64,000 nucleotides of DNA from JAJKIV01 sp036741775 (GCA_036741775.1 DAINRQ010000015.1:28156-92155); one strand, 5' to 3'; counted from the first letter of the stretch, positions 52,400 to 61,574 are shown. Notes: a model not told the origin generated them from the letters alone. Made by a program: numbers and translations.

Positions 52400-54817
52400 T
52401 CACTCGGATCGGAGCGCCACCATGGGACTGACCTGGCTCGCCCGACGAGCGGGAAGGTAAGCTGCGAGCAGGGTCACGAGCGTCAGGATCACCGCAACGC
52501 CGCCTAACAGCGCCACGTCGCTGGATCCCTCACGAACGAGGAACTGGTCGAGTACACGACCCGCAGCTACCGACCCGCCTGCACCGAGCATCAGCCCCGC
52601 CGCGCACATGATTGCCGCGCCACCGAGGACGCGCTGCCGAACACGCTCGGCCGACTCGCCGAGGGCCATGCGGATGCCGATCTCACGCGTGCGCCGGCTG
52701 ACACCATCCGCTACGACCCCGTAAAGGCCGATCGCCGCGAGGACCAGCGCGAGCGTCGCGAACACCGCAACGATGGTCGCGCGGAAACGCTCAGGCGCCG
52801 ACGCTTCGGCGCGCCGCTCGGCCATGGTCGCGAGGTGCGCGACGGCGATCGTCGGATCGGTCGCCCGTACCGCGGCGCGCACGGCGCTGACCACCGCGGT
52901 TGGGCTCCCGGTCGTACGAACGCTCACCCAGGCCCCTGCCTGCAGTGGCAGTTGGCGGCGCGGCACGAACATCTCCGGCATTGGCGGCTGCGTCAGTGCG
53001 GAATGTCGCTTGTCACCGACCACACCGACAATCTCCCACGACTTCCCGCGCAGGGAAACGCGCTTGCCGACAACATCCTCGGCTGGGAAATGCGCCGCGG
53101 CGAGCGCTGCGTTCACCACGACCACTGGTGGCGAGCTCTCGGTATCGTCAGTGTCGATGAGCACTCGTCCGCGCAGCAGCCGCAAGCCCATCGCCGCAAT
53201 GAAATCCGCGTTCACGACCTGCAACTTGGCCTGCGGCAGGTTCGGCATCTGGTCGTTTCGTCCGTCGCGCGTGTAGAGCTCCGTGAGATTTCCCGGCGCG
53301 AACGGCACGAGGTTCGAGAACCCCACCGCGCGCACGCCGGGTTTGGCGCGCAACGAATCGGCAAGCGCATCGTAGAACGCGGCGATCTCGTGCGATGACG
53401 GATAGCGCGCGCGCGACGGCGTCACGTCGAACGTGAGGATGTGTTCGGCATCGAACCCGACATCGACCCGTGAGATCGCGCGATAGGTGTCGATGAGCAG
53501 CCAGCCGCCAAAGAGCAGCACCATCGACATCGCGAGCTGCCCGACGACGAGCGAGCCCGCGATCCGGCGCTGCCTGCGGCTTCCCACCACACGGCCACCG
53601 GCGCTCAACCCGCGCGCTGCGTCGGCATGTAGCGCCTGCCTGACAAGTGGCGTCGCGGCGATGAGGCCCGCGCCGGCGATGAGTGCGGCGGCCGCGCCGA
53701 GCACCCGCCAATCGATACCAAGCTCCGCGGCGCGCGGGAGCGTGCCCGGATACACCGCAACGAAGGCACGCAGCGTGACCGGCGCGAGCAGTACACCCAG
53801 CACGCCCCCAGCAGCACAGAGCAGCATGGTTTCCGTGACGAGCTGCCTGACGAGTCGGCCGGGACTGCCACCGAGCGCGGTGCGAACGGCCATCTCGCGC
53901 GCACGATCCACGGATTGCGCAATGAGGAGATTGGCGACGCTCGCGCACGCGATGAGCATCAGCGTGATCACCGCGCCGCCGAGCAGCAGGAACATGGGGC
54001 GCGCAGGCCCGACCACGCCGTCCTTGAGCGGCTCGAGTCGGACGCTGCGTGTTGCGTTCGTGAGCGGGTGCTCGCGCGACAGCTGCGCCGCGATTGCGTC
54101 CATCTGTGCCTGGCCCTCGGCGAACGACACGGCGTCGCGTAGTCGCCCGACCACGATGATGTACGAAGCGGTACGCGGCTGCGTGCGCTGCTGAACGTTG
54201 TCGAGCAACGGTCGCCAGAGCTCGAAGTCGGACTCGGGGAGGATGTCGCCCGCCGGGGGCAGCACGGCGACGATGGTCCGAGGCACGTTGTTCAGCTGGA
54301 TGGTTCGTCCGACGGCCCCCGGATCGCCGTTGAGTTGCCGACGCCAGAAGCGATGACTCACGATGACGGAATTGCTACCCCCAGCGTAGTCCGCGTCGGT
54401 AAAGAGCTGCCCGAGGTGTGGTTGAATGCCGATCGCTCGAGCGAAGTCGGGACTCACGAGCGCCATGCGAACCCGCTCGGGGTCGGCGTTCTCGCCGCTG
54501 CGTACGGTCGTCTCACCCTCGTTGTACCAGCCGATGGCGGAGAACGCGCTGGCGCGTTCGCGCCAATCGAATGCGTCGCCTGGATTGGCCCCCGTCCGGA
54601 CACGGCCGTCCGCTGCGTCGAAGGTTCGAAGCCACACGGCTCGCTCCTCATCGACGACCGGGAGCGGACGAAGGAGAATGCGGTCGAGAACTGCGAACAT
54701 CGCAGTCGTGCCCGCGATGCCGAATCCGAAGCTGAGCAGGATGGCGAGTGACCCCCAGCGGCGACGCAGCGCGATGCGTGTGGCGTAGCGAACGTCGGTG
54801 GCGACGTGTGCGAGCAC
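52400..54817 (-). CDS. ADOP-family duplicated permease (3)
   Basis: 805 aa from the GTG at 54817, which has GAGG five bases upstream (VLAHVATDVRYATRIALRRRW). Segments LAILLSFGFGIAGTTAMFAVLDRILLRPLP, IACASVANLLIAQSVDRAREMAVRTALGGS and the C-terminal LAAIGLYGVVADGVSRRTREIGIRMALG show the two FtsX cores. Its N-terminus lacks the long PadR-linked extension of the permease at 46735. No ATPase or regulator gene adjoins it. Confidence 0.9.
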   Translation of the reverse strand: MLAHVATDVRYATRIALRRRWGSLAILLSFGFGIAGTTAMFAVLDRILLRPLPVVDEERAVWLRTFDAADGRVRTGANPGDAFDWRERASAFSAIGWYNEGETTVRSGENADPERVRMALVSPDFARAIGIQPHLGQLFTDADYAGGSNSVIVSHRFWRRQLNGDPGAVGRTIQLNNVPRTIVAVLPPAGDILPESDFELWRPLLDNVQQRTQPRTASYIIVVGRLRDAVSFAEGQAQMDAIAAQLSREHPLTNATRSVRLEPLKDGVVGPARPMFLLLGGAVITLMLIACASVANLLIAQSVDRAREMAVRTALGGSPGRLVRQLVTETMLLCAAGGVLGVLLAPVTLRAFVAVYPGTLPRAAELGIDWRVLGAAAALIAGAGLIAATPLVRQALHADAARGLSAGGRVVGSRRQRRIAGSLVVGQLAMSMVLLFGGWLLIDTYRAISRVDVGFDAEHILTFDVTPSRARYPSSHEIAAFYDALADSLRAKPGVRAVGFSNLVPFAPGNLTELYTRDGRNDQMPNLPQAKLQVVNADFIAAMGLRLLRGRVLIDTDDTESSPPVVVVNAALAAAHFPAEDVVGKRVSLRGKSWEIVGVVGDKRHSALTQPPMPEMFVPRRQLPLQAGAWVSVRTTGSPTAVVSAVRAAVRATDPTIAVAHLATMAERRAEASAPERFRATIVAVFATLALVLAAIGLYGVVADGVSRRTREIGIRMALGESAERVRQRVLGGAAIMCAAGLMLGAGGSVAAGRVLDQFLVREGSSDVALLGGVAVILTLVTLLAAYLPARRASQVSPMVALRSE

Positions 54818-54905
54818 GAGACCCTCGATACCATGGAGTTGGCACTGCGACACCACGCCGACGAGGAGGGTTTGAACCGCGGGGCAGGGCGTCCCCGGGA
54901 GCAAC

Positions 54906-55027
54906 AGCTATCAGCTAACAGCTATCAGCTATCAGCGAAGCGAGAACCCTCGGGATGCCTCTCTCACCAGGAGAAGCCGTCCCGAGGGTTTGGCTTTGCT
55001 GATAGCTGATAGCTGTTAGCTGATAGC
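54906..55027. repeat. AGCTATCAGC hairpin element, copy 1
   Basis: About 49-bp arms with few mismatches: AGCTATCAGCTAACAGCTAT at the left end and its inverted copy at 54979-55027. Each arm is itself built from short AGCTATCAGC units and ends at the centre with AACCCTCGGGA/TCCCGAGGGTT around a ~24-nt loop. It lies upstream of the ADOP start and reaches the 3' end of the hypothetical gene at 55029. Confidence 0.9.
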
Positions 55028-55028
55028 T

Positions 55029-55463
55029 TTACACTGGCGTCTCCCCGTGGTCGAGCTCCTCTCCGCTCGGCCCGATGCGGAACCACTCGATCGCCTCCAC
55101 CGACGCGCTGGATCGTAACGCGCGATCGACAATCGCCGTGATCGCGATGGGCACCCCCGGGCCATCACGTCCCAACAATCGCGCGAGGACCCCTGGCTGC
55201 TCACCCTCGATCCAGATGAGCCACTCCGTCACCGAGCCGTGCACGTTCCCGCACCCGAGCCGCGCGAGCTGGCCGTCATGGGCGGCGTCGACGAACCACC
55301 CCCAATCCTCCGCCACCGGGACCTCGACTTTCACGCCGCGCTCAGTCAGACGCGCGGAGAGCCAGCTCACGAGCGCGTAGCCGTACCGTTCGGAGGTGAC
55401 CTGCCAGGGCTCCGGGTCCGGTGGCGAAAACTCCGCCGACCGGAACCGTACGTGGTTCCGCAT
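55029..55463 (-). CDS. Conserved hypothetical protein
   Basis: 144 aa (MRNHVRFRSAEFSPPDPEPW). It has a soluble alpha/beta-like composition with EDWGWFVDAAHDG in the middle and EWLIWIEGEQPGVLARLLGR later. I recognise the general pattern (RF-x-S at the start, EDWGW in the middle) from widespread uncharacterised proteins but know no function. Its stop TAA lies two bases from the hairpin element. It is not coupled to a neighbour: the 55492 gene is on the same strand 28 bp upstream. Confidence 0.7.
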   Translation of the reverse strand: MRNHVRFRSAEFSPPDPEPWQVTSERYGYALVSWLSARLTERGVKVEVPVAEDWGWFVDAAHDGQLARLGCGNVHGSVTEWLIWIEGEQPGVLARLLGRDGPGVPIAITAIVDRALRSSASVEAIEWFRIGPSGEELDHGETPV

Positions 55464-55491
55464 ACCGGGCCGATACGGGCGAGCGTCGAGC

Positions 55492-56391
55492 CTAACGCGG
55501 CCGCCCGGGAGCCATGTCGCCGCGGTACGGCACGAGCGTCGTCGACGTCACCCCGTCCGCGAACACCACCGTCACGCCGGCGAAGGCCACCGGGGCAGAC
55601 AGCGTCGCGACCTCGAAGGTTGCGGTGGGAGACGACGGGCTCGCGCTCCGCGTCGCCAGCTCGCGCTTCGCGGAATCCGCGACGAAGAGCTTCACCTCAC
55701 GCGCTTGCCGCCCATTCGCGAGCCAGCTGAGACGCACGCTGTCGTCGAGCGATTCGACCGTGAGCGCGTCGCTGCCGCCGCCGCTTCCACCACCCACGAC
55801 GATCAGCTTCGACGCGGGACGCTCGGACGCGTACCGCTCGCGGTCGATCTCGTCGTAGTGCTCGTACTCCACGTGGTGGTAGTAGGGAACCACCACCGGC
55901 ACGAAGAACGGGTACCCGATCACGAACGAGCCGGAAAACCCACCGAACTTGACCCCCGCCCGAAATCCCGAGCACCCGTAGACGCAGGCGCCGCCAAGGC
56001 CGTATCGCACGGACGACCCGTGGCGGTAATAGCGGCTCCCACGCCCCGAAGAAATCGCCGGGTAGCCGTAGTCACGGTCGTACGTGTAGGCGTAGCCACG
56101 GCGCCGCGGCTCTGTCACCATCCGCGGAAGCTCACCACGGCGAGGGCTGCTGCCCCTCGCCCCCGGCCCCATATAGCTCCGGCCGGACGCAGACGGACGC
56201 GTCGGCCGCGCGGCAGTCCCGCCGGATGGCCGCGGGGGCGGGGCCGTGGTCACCCGTGGCACCGACGCCGTGCCGCGGCCGCCACGCTGCGCCGACGCCT
56301 CGCTCGCGAGGATGACGAGCGCACCAGCCGCCATCACGACGGCGGCGATGGCGGACGTGCTGATCCGGAGCGGGCGGGAACGTCGAGTCAT
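55492..56391 (-). CDS. Secreted or anchored low-complexity protein, function unknown
   Basis: 299 aa; of two adjacent ATGs, the one at 56391 sits five bases after AAGGAG. The N-terminus (LRISTSAIAAVVMAAGALVILASEASA) is a signal peptide or anchor. A Pro/Arg/Gly/Ser-rich stretch follows, then a Tyr-rich part (YDRDYGYPAISSGRGSRYY, GYPFFVPVVVPYYHHVEYEH) and a C-terminal beta-rich domain (ALTVESLDDSVRLSW). No family is recognised. It is divergent from the RNB gene. Confidence 0.7.
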   Translation of the reverse strand: MTRRSRPLRISTSAIAAVVMAAGALVILASEASAQRGGRGTASVPRVTTAPPPRPSGGTAARPTRPSASGRSYMGPGARGSSPRRGELPRMVTEPRRRGYAYTYDRDYGYPAISSGRGSRYYRHGSSVRYGLGGACVYGCSGFRAGVKFGGFSGSFVIGYPFFVPVVVPYYHHVEYEHYDEIDRERYASERPASKLIVVGGGSGGGSDALTVESLDDSVRLSWLANGRQAREVKLFVADSAKRELATRSASPSSPTATFEVATLSAPVAFAGVTVVFADGVTSTTLVPYRGDMAPGRPR

Positions 56392-56538
56392 CATGGCTCC
56401 TTGAAGGGCCGAGTGGCACCGGTACGCCGGCAGGCCATCTCGTTCAAAGATCGCGCCGGGAACAGGACCCGTCCAGCGCGGGAATCACGCCCTCCCGCTC
56501 TCCAGCGCGGCTTCTCGCCGAGTGTATCATACCCACCC

Positions 56539-58050
56539 ATGGCACCCTCAAAGCACGCATCAGGCCGCGCGGCCGCCACTACGCTTCGCGAGCGCGCGCG
56601 CGAAATCGTCGCCGAGCATGGGTTCGTGGCCGACTTCCCGCCCGACGCGTGCATCGAGGTGGAGCGAATCGTCGAGTCGAACGGCGCGAGCGACGAGATC
56701 GTCTCCGGACCAGGAGACGTTCGGGATCTGCGATCCCTCGTCTGGTCCTCGATCGACAATCGGGATACGCGCGACCTGGACCAGGTGGAGGTCTGCGAGT
56801 CGCTCGCCGATGGGATGGCGCGCCTTCGGCTCGGAGTCGCCGACGTCGATCATTTTGTGCCCAAGGACTCCGCCGTCGATCGTCGTGCGGCCTCGAACAC
56901 GACGTCGCTCTACACCGGCATCGAGGTCTTCCCGATGCTGCCCGAAGAGCTGTCCACCGATGTCACGTCACTCATGGAGGGCGCCGAGCGGCTTGTCGTC
57001 GTCGTGGACCTCGTGGTGGACGAGGCGGGCGAAGTGACCGATGCGACGGTCTATCGCGCTCGAGTGGTGAACCGGGCGAAGCTGGCCTACGATGCCGTGG
57101 GGCTCTGGCTGGCCGGCGCTGCCCCTGCGCCGGAAGAGTTCGCTGCCGTGAACGGTCTCGAGGAGCAGATACGCTTGCAGGATGACGTCGCTCGACGCCT
57201 TCGGCTGCAACGCCACAAGCGTGGAGCGCTGGATCTCGAGACGATCGAAGCGCGCCCGGTGACCTCGGGCGGCGACGTTGTGGACCTCGAAGTGACGCGA
57301 AAGACACGCTCACGCGAGATCATCGAGGACTTCATGATCGCGGCGAATGCCGCGACGGCGCGATTTCTCGAGTCTCGGCATGTTCCGTCCATTCGCCGGG
57401 TCGTCCGGGCGCCGCGACGGTGGTCACGGATCGTCGAGCTCGCCAGTCGCTACGGTGACGAGTTGCCCGATGAGCCAAGCTCCGTCGCCCTTGCCGAGTT
57501 TCTGCGCCGGCGTCGCACCGCGAACCCTGACGGCTTCGCCGACCTCTCACTGTCCGTCGTAAAGCTCCTCGGCAGCGGCGAATATGCCGTGGAACGCCCG
57601 TGGGAGCCGGACGGCGACGAAGGGCATTTCGGGCTGGCCGTCGATGATTACTCGCACACGACCGCGCCGAACCGACGCTACGCAGATCTCGTGATGCAGC
57701 GCCTCGTGAAAGCGTCGCTCGCGGGTGCGGCCATTCCGTACGCGGTGAGCGAGCTCGACGAGATCGCCGAGCGGTGCACGACCATGGAAAACGCGGCGCG
57801 CCGAGTCGAGCGGGAGATGCGGAAGGTCGTGGCCGCGACGCTCATGGCGCATCGAATCGGGGAAACGTTCGACGCCATCATCACGGGTGTAAACCGGAAC
57901 GGCACGTTTGCTCGACTCGTTCACCCGCCGGTCGAGGGGCGCGTCGTGCGAGGAGAGGAAGGGATGGACGTCGGCGATCGCGTTCGGCTGCAGTTGGTCG
58001 AAGTCGATGTCGCGAAGGCGTACATCGATTTTGCGCGAAGCGAGGATTGA
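56539..58050 (+). CDS. RNB-domain exoribonuclease (RNase II/R-like)
   Basis: 503 aa from ATG 56539; a very long in-frame ORF upstream is antisense to the previous gene and is rejected. The RNB core is seen in DNRDTRDLDQ (the family's catalytic Asp cluster), YHRA-like TDATVYRARVVNRAKLAYDAV, EIIEDFMIAANAATARFL (family EFMLLAN) and SHTTAPNRRYADLVMQRLV (the family's TSPIRRYxDL). A C-terminal S1-like domain (FDAIITGVNRNGTFARLV) follows. The N-terminal cold-shock domains of RNase R are missing, so it is a short variant. Confidence 0.9.
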   Translation: MAPSKHASGRAAATTLRERAREIVAEHGFVADFPPDACIEVERIVESNGASDEIVSGPGDVRDLRSLVWSSIDNRDTRDLDQVEVCESLADGMARLRLGVADVDHFVPKDSAVDRRAASNTTSLYTGIEVFPMLPEELSTDVTSLMEGAERLVVVVDLVVDEAGEVTDATVYRARVVNRAKLAYDAVGLWLAGAAPAPEEFAAVNGLEEQIRLQDDVARRLRLQRHKRGALDLETIEARPVTSGGDVVDLEVTRKTRSREIIEDFMIAANAATARFLESRHVPSIRRVVRAPRRWSRIVELASRYGDELPDEPSSVALAEFLRRRRTANPDGFADLSLSVVKLLGSGEYAVERPWEPDGDEGHFGLAVDDYSHTTAPNRRYADLVMQRLVKASLAGAAIPYAVSELDEIAERCTTMENAARRVEREMRKVVAATLMAHRIGETFDAIITGVNRNGTFARLVHPPVEGRVVRGEEGMDVGDRVRLQLVEVDVAKAYIDFARSED

Positions 58051-58283
58051 GGTCGCCAATCGAGTCGGGATGACCGCCACGGAATAGCCGGATTCCCGCT
58101 GCGTGCGAGTGGCGGTCGCGTGCTGCCCGAGTCTCTCGCGTGCCTGGACGCACCATCGGCCCTTCCCCCAGTGCCCTTCGCCGATTCCGCGTTGCGGGGA
58201 TCGCGCGACCACGCTCTCGTACCGGTCGGGACACTCCAACCATTCCTGTCGTGTAACCACTCGTGTCGTGGGAGGGACGGACT

Positions 58284-58910
58284 ATGCGCAGACTCTATTC
58301 TGTCGTTGGGGCGGTACTGTTGGTTGGCTGCATGGACGACGGGTCGAAGGCGACGGCGCCTCAGTTGAGCGGCGCGGTGGTGGGCGGCCCATCATTCGAC
58401 AGGAATGGCGGCAGCATCCGGAGCGACCACGGCAACCAGGGAGGGAAGCGCGTCGCGATTACACTCCTCACTGGTGCCGAGGAAGTCCCGGCTCGCTCGA
58501 CAGACGCGAGTGGCGAGCTGTCGCTCCGACTCGGCAAGGATGGCGCGTCGATCGACTTCGTCCTCGAGGTCAACGACATCAGCAACATCACGATGGCGCA
58601 CATCCACAGACAGGTGAAAGGCCAGAACGGCGGGATCGTCGTGTGGCTGTACCCGAGCGTGAAATCCACCACTCCACTGCCGGGCGGGAGCGGCCCGGTC
58701 ACTCGGCTCGTCGTGGAAGGCACGTTCACCGCAGCCGATTTCAGAGGCGCGCTTGCCGGTCAGCCGCTGTCGGCGTTCCTCGCTGACGTCGAGGCTGAGC
58801 TCCTGTATGGAAACGTCCATACCGATGATGGCGTCGCCCCGCCGAACACCGGTCCCGGTGACTTCCCGGGCGGCGAGATCCGCGGGCAACTGGATAGACA
58901 CAATCACTAG
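58284..58910 (+). CDS. CHRD-domain lipoprotein
   Basis: 208 aa; GGGAGGGA six bases before ATG 58284 fixes the start. MRRLYSVVGAVLLVGC is a lipoprotein signal. The CHRD domain is seen in ITLLTGAEEVPARSTDASGEL, TMAHIHRQVKGQNGGIVVWLY and the end GDFPGGEIRGQLDR. CHRD domains occur in chordin and many bacterial secreted proteins; their role there is unknown. The 233 bp upstream of it contain no gene. Confidence 0.88.
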   Translation: MRRLYSVVGAVLLVGCMDDGSKATAPQLSGAVVGGPSFDRNGGSIRSDHGNQGGKRVAITLLTGAEEVPARSTDASGELSLRLGKDGASIDFVLEVNDISNITMAHIHRQVKGQNGGIVVWLYPSVKSTTPLPGGSGPVTRLVVEGTFTAADFRGALAGQPLSAFLADVEAELLYGNVHTDDGVAPPNTGPGDFPGGEIRGQLDRHNH

Positions 58911-58998
58911 CGCGGGTCGATCGCTGGCTCCCGGAACGGAGGGATCAGACGGTTGCGGGATGGCGAGATCGGGGATCTCTCCGTGACTGGGAGATTTC

Positions 58999-59317
58999 GT
59001 CATTCCGAGCAGAGGCGCGCAGCGCCGCAGTCGAGGAATCGCCGTCGTCCCGAAAGCGGGGCCTCTCTACCGGGACGACCTGGGAAGACCTGACGCAGAT
59101 GGCCGCAGATTACGCCGATTTCGCAGAATCCCTCTATCGGGCAGCTCGGCCACGCGAGAGTAGCCACCGTCCGGGTAGAGGGAGGATCTGCGCTTTCTGC
59201 GGAATCGGCGTAATCGCGTCTTGTTTTCTTCCCCTTCGCGGTGGAGGGGCCAGCCCTCTACGAGGACGACGGCGATTCCTCGACTGCGCGGCCTACGGCT
59301 GCTCCGCTCGGAATGAC
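58999..59317. repeat. ~300-bp nested inverted repeat, copy C
   Basis: Ends GTCATTCCGAGCAGAG (58999) and CTCCGCTCGGAATGAC (to 59317) are inverted with one difference. Inside are GACGCAGATGGCCGCAGATT, CCGATTTCGCAGAATCCCTC and their partner GAATCGGCGTAATC. It occupies nearly all of the 416-bp space between the CHRD gene and the ATP-grasp gene; no coding sequence is seen in it. Confidence 0.9.
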
Positions 59318-59326
59318 AAGTCGTAG

Positions 59327-60346
59327 CTAATCCGGTGCGGTGCCGCGCAGCCCGAGATTGATGATTCGTTGCAGCAGTTCCGGATACTCGATCCCTGCTT
59401 CCTTCGCCGCCGACGCGAACTCCTCACCCATGGCGATTTCCGGATTGGGATTCGCTTCGAGGAAGTAGAGGCTCCCGTCGGGTCTCAGGCGGAAATCGAG
59501 ACGCGCGTACCCGGTGAGCTCGAGCGTCCGGTAGATCCGCTTCGCGAGATGCTCGAGCCCAGCGGCAACACCATTCGGCAGGTCCTTCGCGGCCCGCTGG
59601 TCGATGCCGTGGCGCTTCTGGTACTCGAGGTCGTGCTTGGCCTTCGCGGTCGCGATGAGCGGCGTACCGTCGGGCGCGTTGTCGAAGACGAGCTCCCTCG
59701 GGGGCAGCGCCTTGAGCCGGTCGTTGCCGAGTACGCCGACGTAGATCTCGCGCCCTTCGATGAACTGTTCGGCGATGGCATCCGAGCCGAGCCGCCGGTG
59801 GACGAACGCGACCCGTTCCGCGAGCTCGGCGTCGTCCTTGACCAGCGACGCCTGCGAGATGCCTAACGAAGCGTGATCGGTGAGACTCTTCACGAACAAC
59901 GGGAAGTCGAGTTGCTTCGGCCGCTTCACCTTGCGTCCCGCCGGGAAGACGTGAAACGCCGGAACGCGGATGCGATGATAGATGAGCAGCTTCTTCGACA
60001 GCGCCTTCTCGCGCGAGATGATCATGCCGCGCGGGTTGCATCCGGTGTATGGCACGCGGAGCAGCTCGAGCAGGCTGACGACGTTGTGGTCGAAGAGGAC
60101 GTTGCCGTGGAACTCCTCGAGCAGGTTGAAGACCACGTGCGGCGCGAATTCCTGCACGGCGTCGCGGATGGGCAGGAGCTCGTCCTGCACGCCTAACGCG
60201 CGAACATCGTGTCCGATCTCGCGCAGCGTGCGGCACACATCCCACTCCGTCTTCCACTCGAAGCGTTCTTTCTCGTCCCGCTCGGCAGCGTCCTCCGGCG
60301 GCACGAGCTCGGGGTGCATCAGGGCGAGGACCCGCAACCGTTTCAT
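59327..60346 (-). CDS. ATP-grasp ligase, D-Ala-D-Ala-ligase-like
   Basis: 339 aa. The N-terminal part (LRVLALMHPELVPPEDA, then VVFNLLEEFHGN) matches the pre-ATP-grasp domain of Ddl-like ligases. The ATP-grasp core is seen in KALSKKLLIYHRIRVPAF, FPLFVKSLTDHASLGIS, AEQFIEGREIYVGVLGN, and metal-binding RLDFRLRPDGSLYFLEANPNPE. The sequence is diverged from housekeeping Ddl, which has GS-rich and TPP segments not seen here. It should join an amino acid or small acid to a second substrate. It lies 83 bp from the metallopeptidase gene on the same strand. Confidence 0.87.
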   Translation of the reverse strand: MKRLRVLALMHPELVPPEDAAERDEKERFEWKTEWDVCRTLREIGHDVRALGVQDELLPIRDAVQEFAPHVVFNLLEEFHGNVLFDHNVVSLLELLRVPYTGCNPRGMIISREKALSKKLLIYHRIRVPAFHVFPAGRKVKRPKQLDFPLFVKSLTDHASLGISQASLVKDDAELAERVAFVHRRLGSDAIAEQFIEGREIYVGVLGNDRLKALPPRELVFDNAPDGTPLIATAKAKHDLEYQKRHGIDQRAAKDLPNGVAAGLEHLAKRIYRTLELTGYARLDFRLRPDGSLYFLEANPNPEIAMGEEFASAAKEAGIEYPELLQRIINLGLRGTAPD

Positions 60347-60382
60347 TCAACTACTCGCATCGTGACGCCGGCAACAAGGCAT

Positions 60383-60414
60383 GGGAACCGGGAACGGGGA
60401 ACCGGGAACGGGAC
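60383..60414. repeat. GGGAACC/GGGAACG simple repeat, 5' copy
   Basis: Short tandem units of GGGAACC and GGGAACG lie between the ATP-grasp and metallopeptidase genes. A second array of the same units is at 61467-61512, so the two arrays bracket the metallopeptidase gene. Confidence 0.85.
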
Positions 60415-60429
60415 CTTCCAGCTCGCCGC

Positions 60430-61455
60430 TCACAGGGCAATCCAATCTCGTCGTCCTTGACTGTAGAGGAAATGCATGGTCTTCACTGTCAACAACACGC
60501 AGAAATCCGTCAATAACTGCCGCTCCGGCCCCACCGCGCGGAGGCGCAGCTCCGTACATCGTCCCATCATGTCGTTCAGGACGAGGTCGAGCGTATACTG
60601 AAACTCACCGGTCCATTTCGCGACCAGGCGACGAATCTCCCCTCGGTTACGACGAAGGAAACTCGCGGCCGTCTCCTGCCGGCGATGGCGCGGCTCGGCG
60701 GAAAAGAGTCGCTTGAGGTCCGCGTCGTACGTGTTCGGGAAAGTGACCGAGTACTTCTCGCGGCGCGACTCGTAGTGCTCGGCGAGCGTCCGCGTCATCT
60801 TGTGGAGCGGGTCGATGACGCGCCGCGTCGCGACGGGCGGCTTCTCCTCGCAGATCTCCTCCATGAGCGAGTCGACGTAGCGCAGCTTCTTGAGAGCGGG
60901 CCACCCGACATACCGCGATTGCCAGTCCGACCGTGGCCTGAGCCACACCGCGAACGTCTCCGCGAAGTCTTCGTCCGGGTGGCTCTGCGCGTACCAGAGC
61001 CGGAGGTGCTGCACGTAGCGCTTGCTCGCCGGATTGGGCCGGTAGTACTCGGGGTACTTCGTGGAGGATTTTCCGAAATGCTGCTGCCATTTTCGGCGCC
61101 GATGCAGCTGATATGCGTGCTGGATCGCGTGCCCGGTCTCGTGCCGCATGATGCGCATGCACTCGGCGCGTGAGGCGCCCTCGACGTCGAGCACCTGGTT
61201 GCGCTCGAGCCGCCGCAATCGCGGGTGCGCGAGGTAGAATGGCACCGCGAACCCCGGTACCCCACCGGGCGAGAACCACTCGTCGGACAACCAGACGTGA
61301 GGCTTGAGTACGATGGATCGGGCGTCGAGCTCCTCGTACAGCTGCTCGACACATCCTTCCAACCACGTTCCCTCGATGGTCACGCCGAGGTCCTTCAGCC
61401 GGACCTTGAGCAGCCGCTCGTCGCTATAGCGTTGCCACGGGAATCGGACGGGCAC
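60430..61455 (-). CDS. Putative zinc-binding metallopeptidase
   Basis: 341 aa with a GTG start. MRHETGHAIQHAY gives HExxH at His105-His109 and DEDFAETFAVWL supplies the third ligand Glu167 in the typical FAE-x-F arrangement. The N-terminus has no signal, so it is predicted cytoplasmic. This is the family named putative zinc-binding metallopeptidase, whose substrate is unknown. Its gene precedes the ATP-grasp ligase gene on the same strand, suggesting a joint pathway in which one enzyme makes and one cuts a peptide-like bond (inference). Confidence 0.87.
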   Translation of the reverse strand: MPVRFPWQRYSDERLLKVRLKDLGVTIEGTWLEGCVEQLYEELDARSIVLKPHVWLSDEWFSPGGVPGFAVPFYLAHPRLRRLERNQVLDVEGASRAECMRIMRHETGHAIQHAYQLHRRRKWQQHFGKSSTKYPEYYRPNPASKRYVQHLRLWYAQSHPDEDFAETFAVWLRPRSDWQSRYVGWPALKKLRYVDSLMEEICEEKPPVATRRVIDPLHKMTRTLAEHYESRREKYSVTFPNTYDADLKRLFSAEPRHRRQETAASFLRRNRGEIRRLVAKWTGEFQYTLDLVLNDMMGRCTELRLRAVGPERQLLTDFCVLLTVKTMHFLYSQGRRDWIAL

Positions 61456-61466
61456 CGGACTGATCG

Positions 61467-61512
61467 GAACGGGGAACCGGGAACCGGGAACCGGGAACGG
61501 GGAACCGGAACG
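61467..61512. repeat. GGGAACC/GGGAACG simple repeat, 3' copy
   Basis: Tandem GGGAACC, GGGAACG and GGAACC units, just upstream of the metallopeptidase start; same units as at 60383-60414. Confidence 0.85.
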
Positions 61513-61532
61513 ATGACAAACTCGAAGTAAAA

Positions 61533-61567
61533 TAGCTGATAGCTGATAGCTGTTAGCTGATAGCTTT
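61533..61567. repeat. AGCTATCAGC-type repeat, half copy
   Basis: TAGCTGATAGCTGATAGCTG, then TTAGCTGATAGCTTTTT. It is one arm of the hairpin family seen at 54906 and 63851, without the inverted partner, and ends eight bases before the ornithine-cyclodeaminase-like start, so it lies in that gene's leader. Confidence 0.85.
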
Positions 61568-61574
61568 TTCTCAC

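Noticed and set aside
55396..56538. In-frame extension of the RNB gene by 381 codons
   Set aside because: It is antisense to the secreted protein gene at 55492-56391, is extremely Arg-rich, and the RNase family begins near the ATG at 56539.
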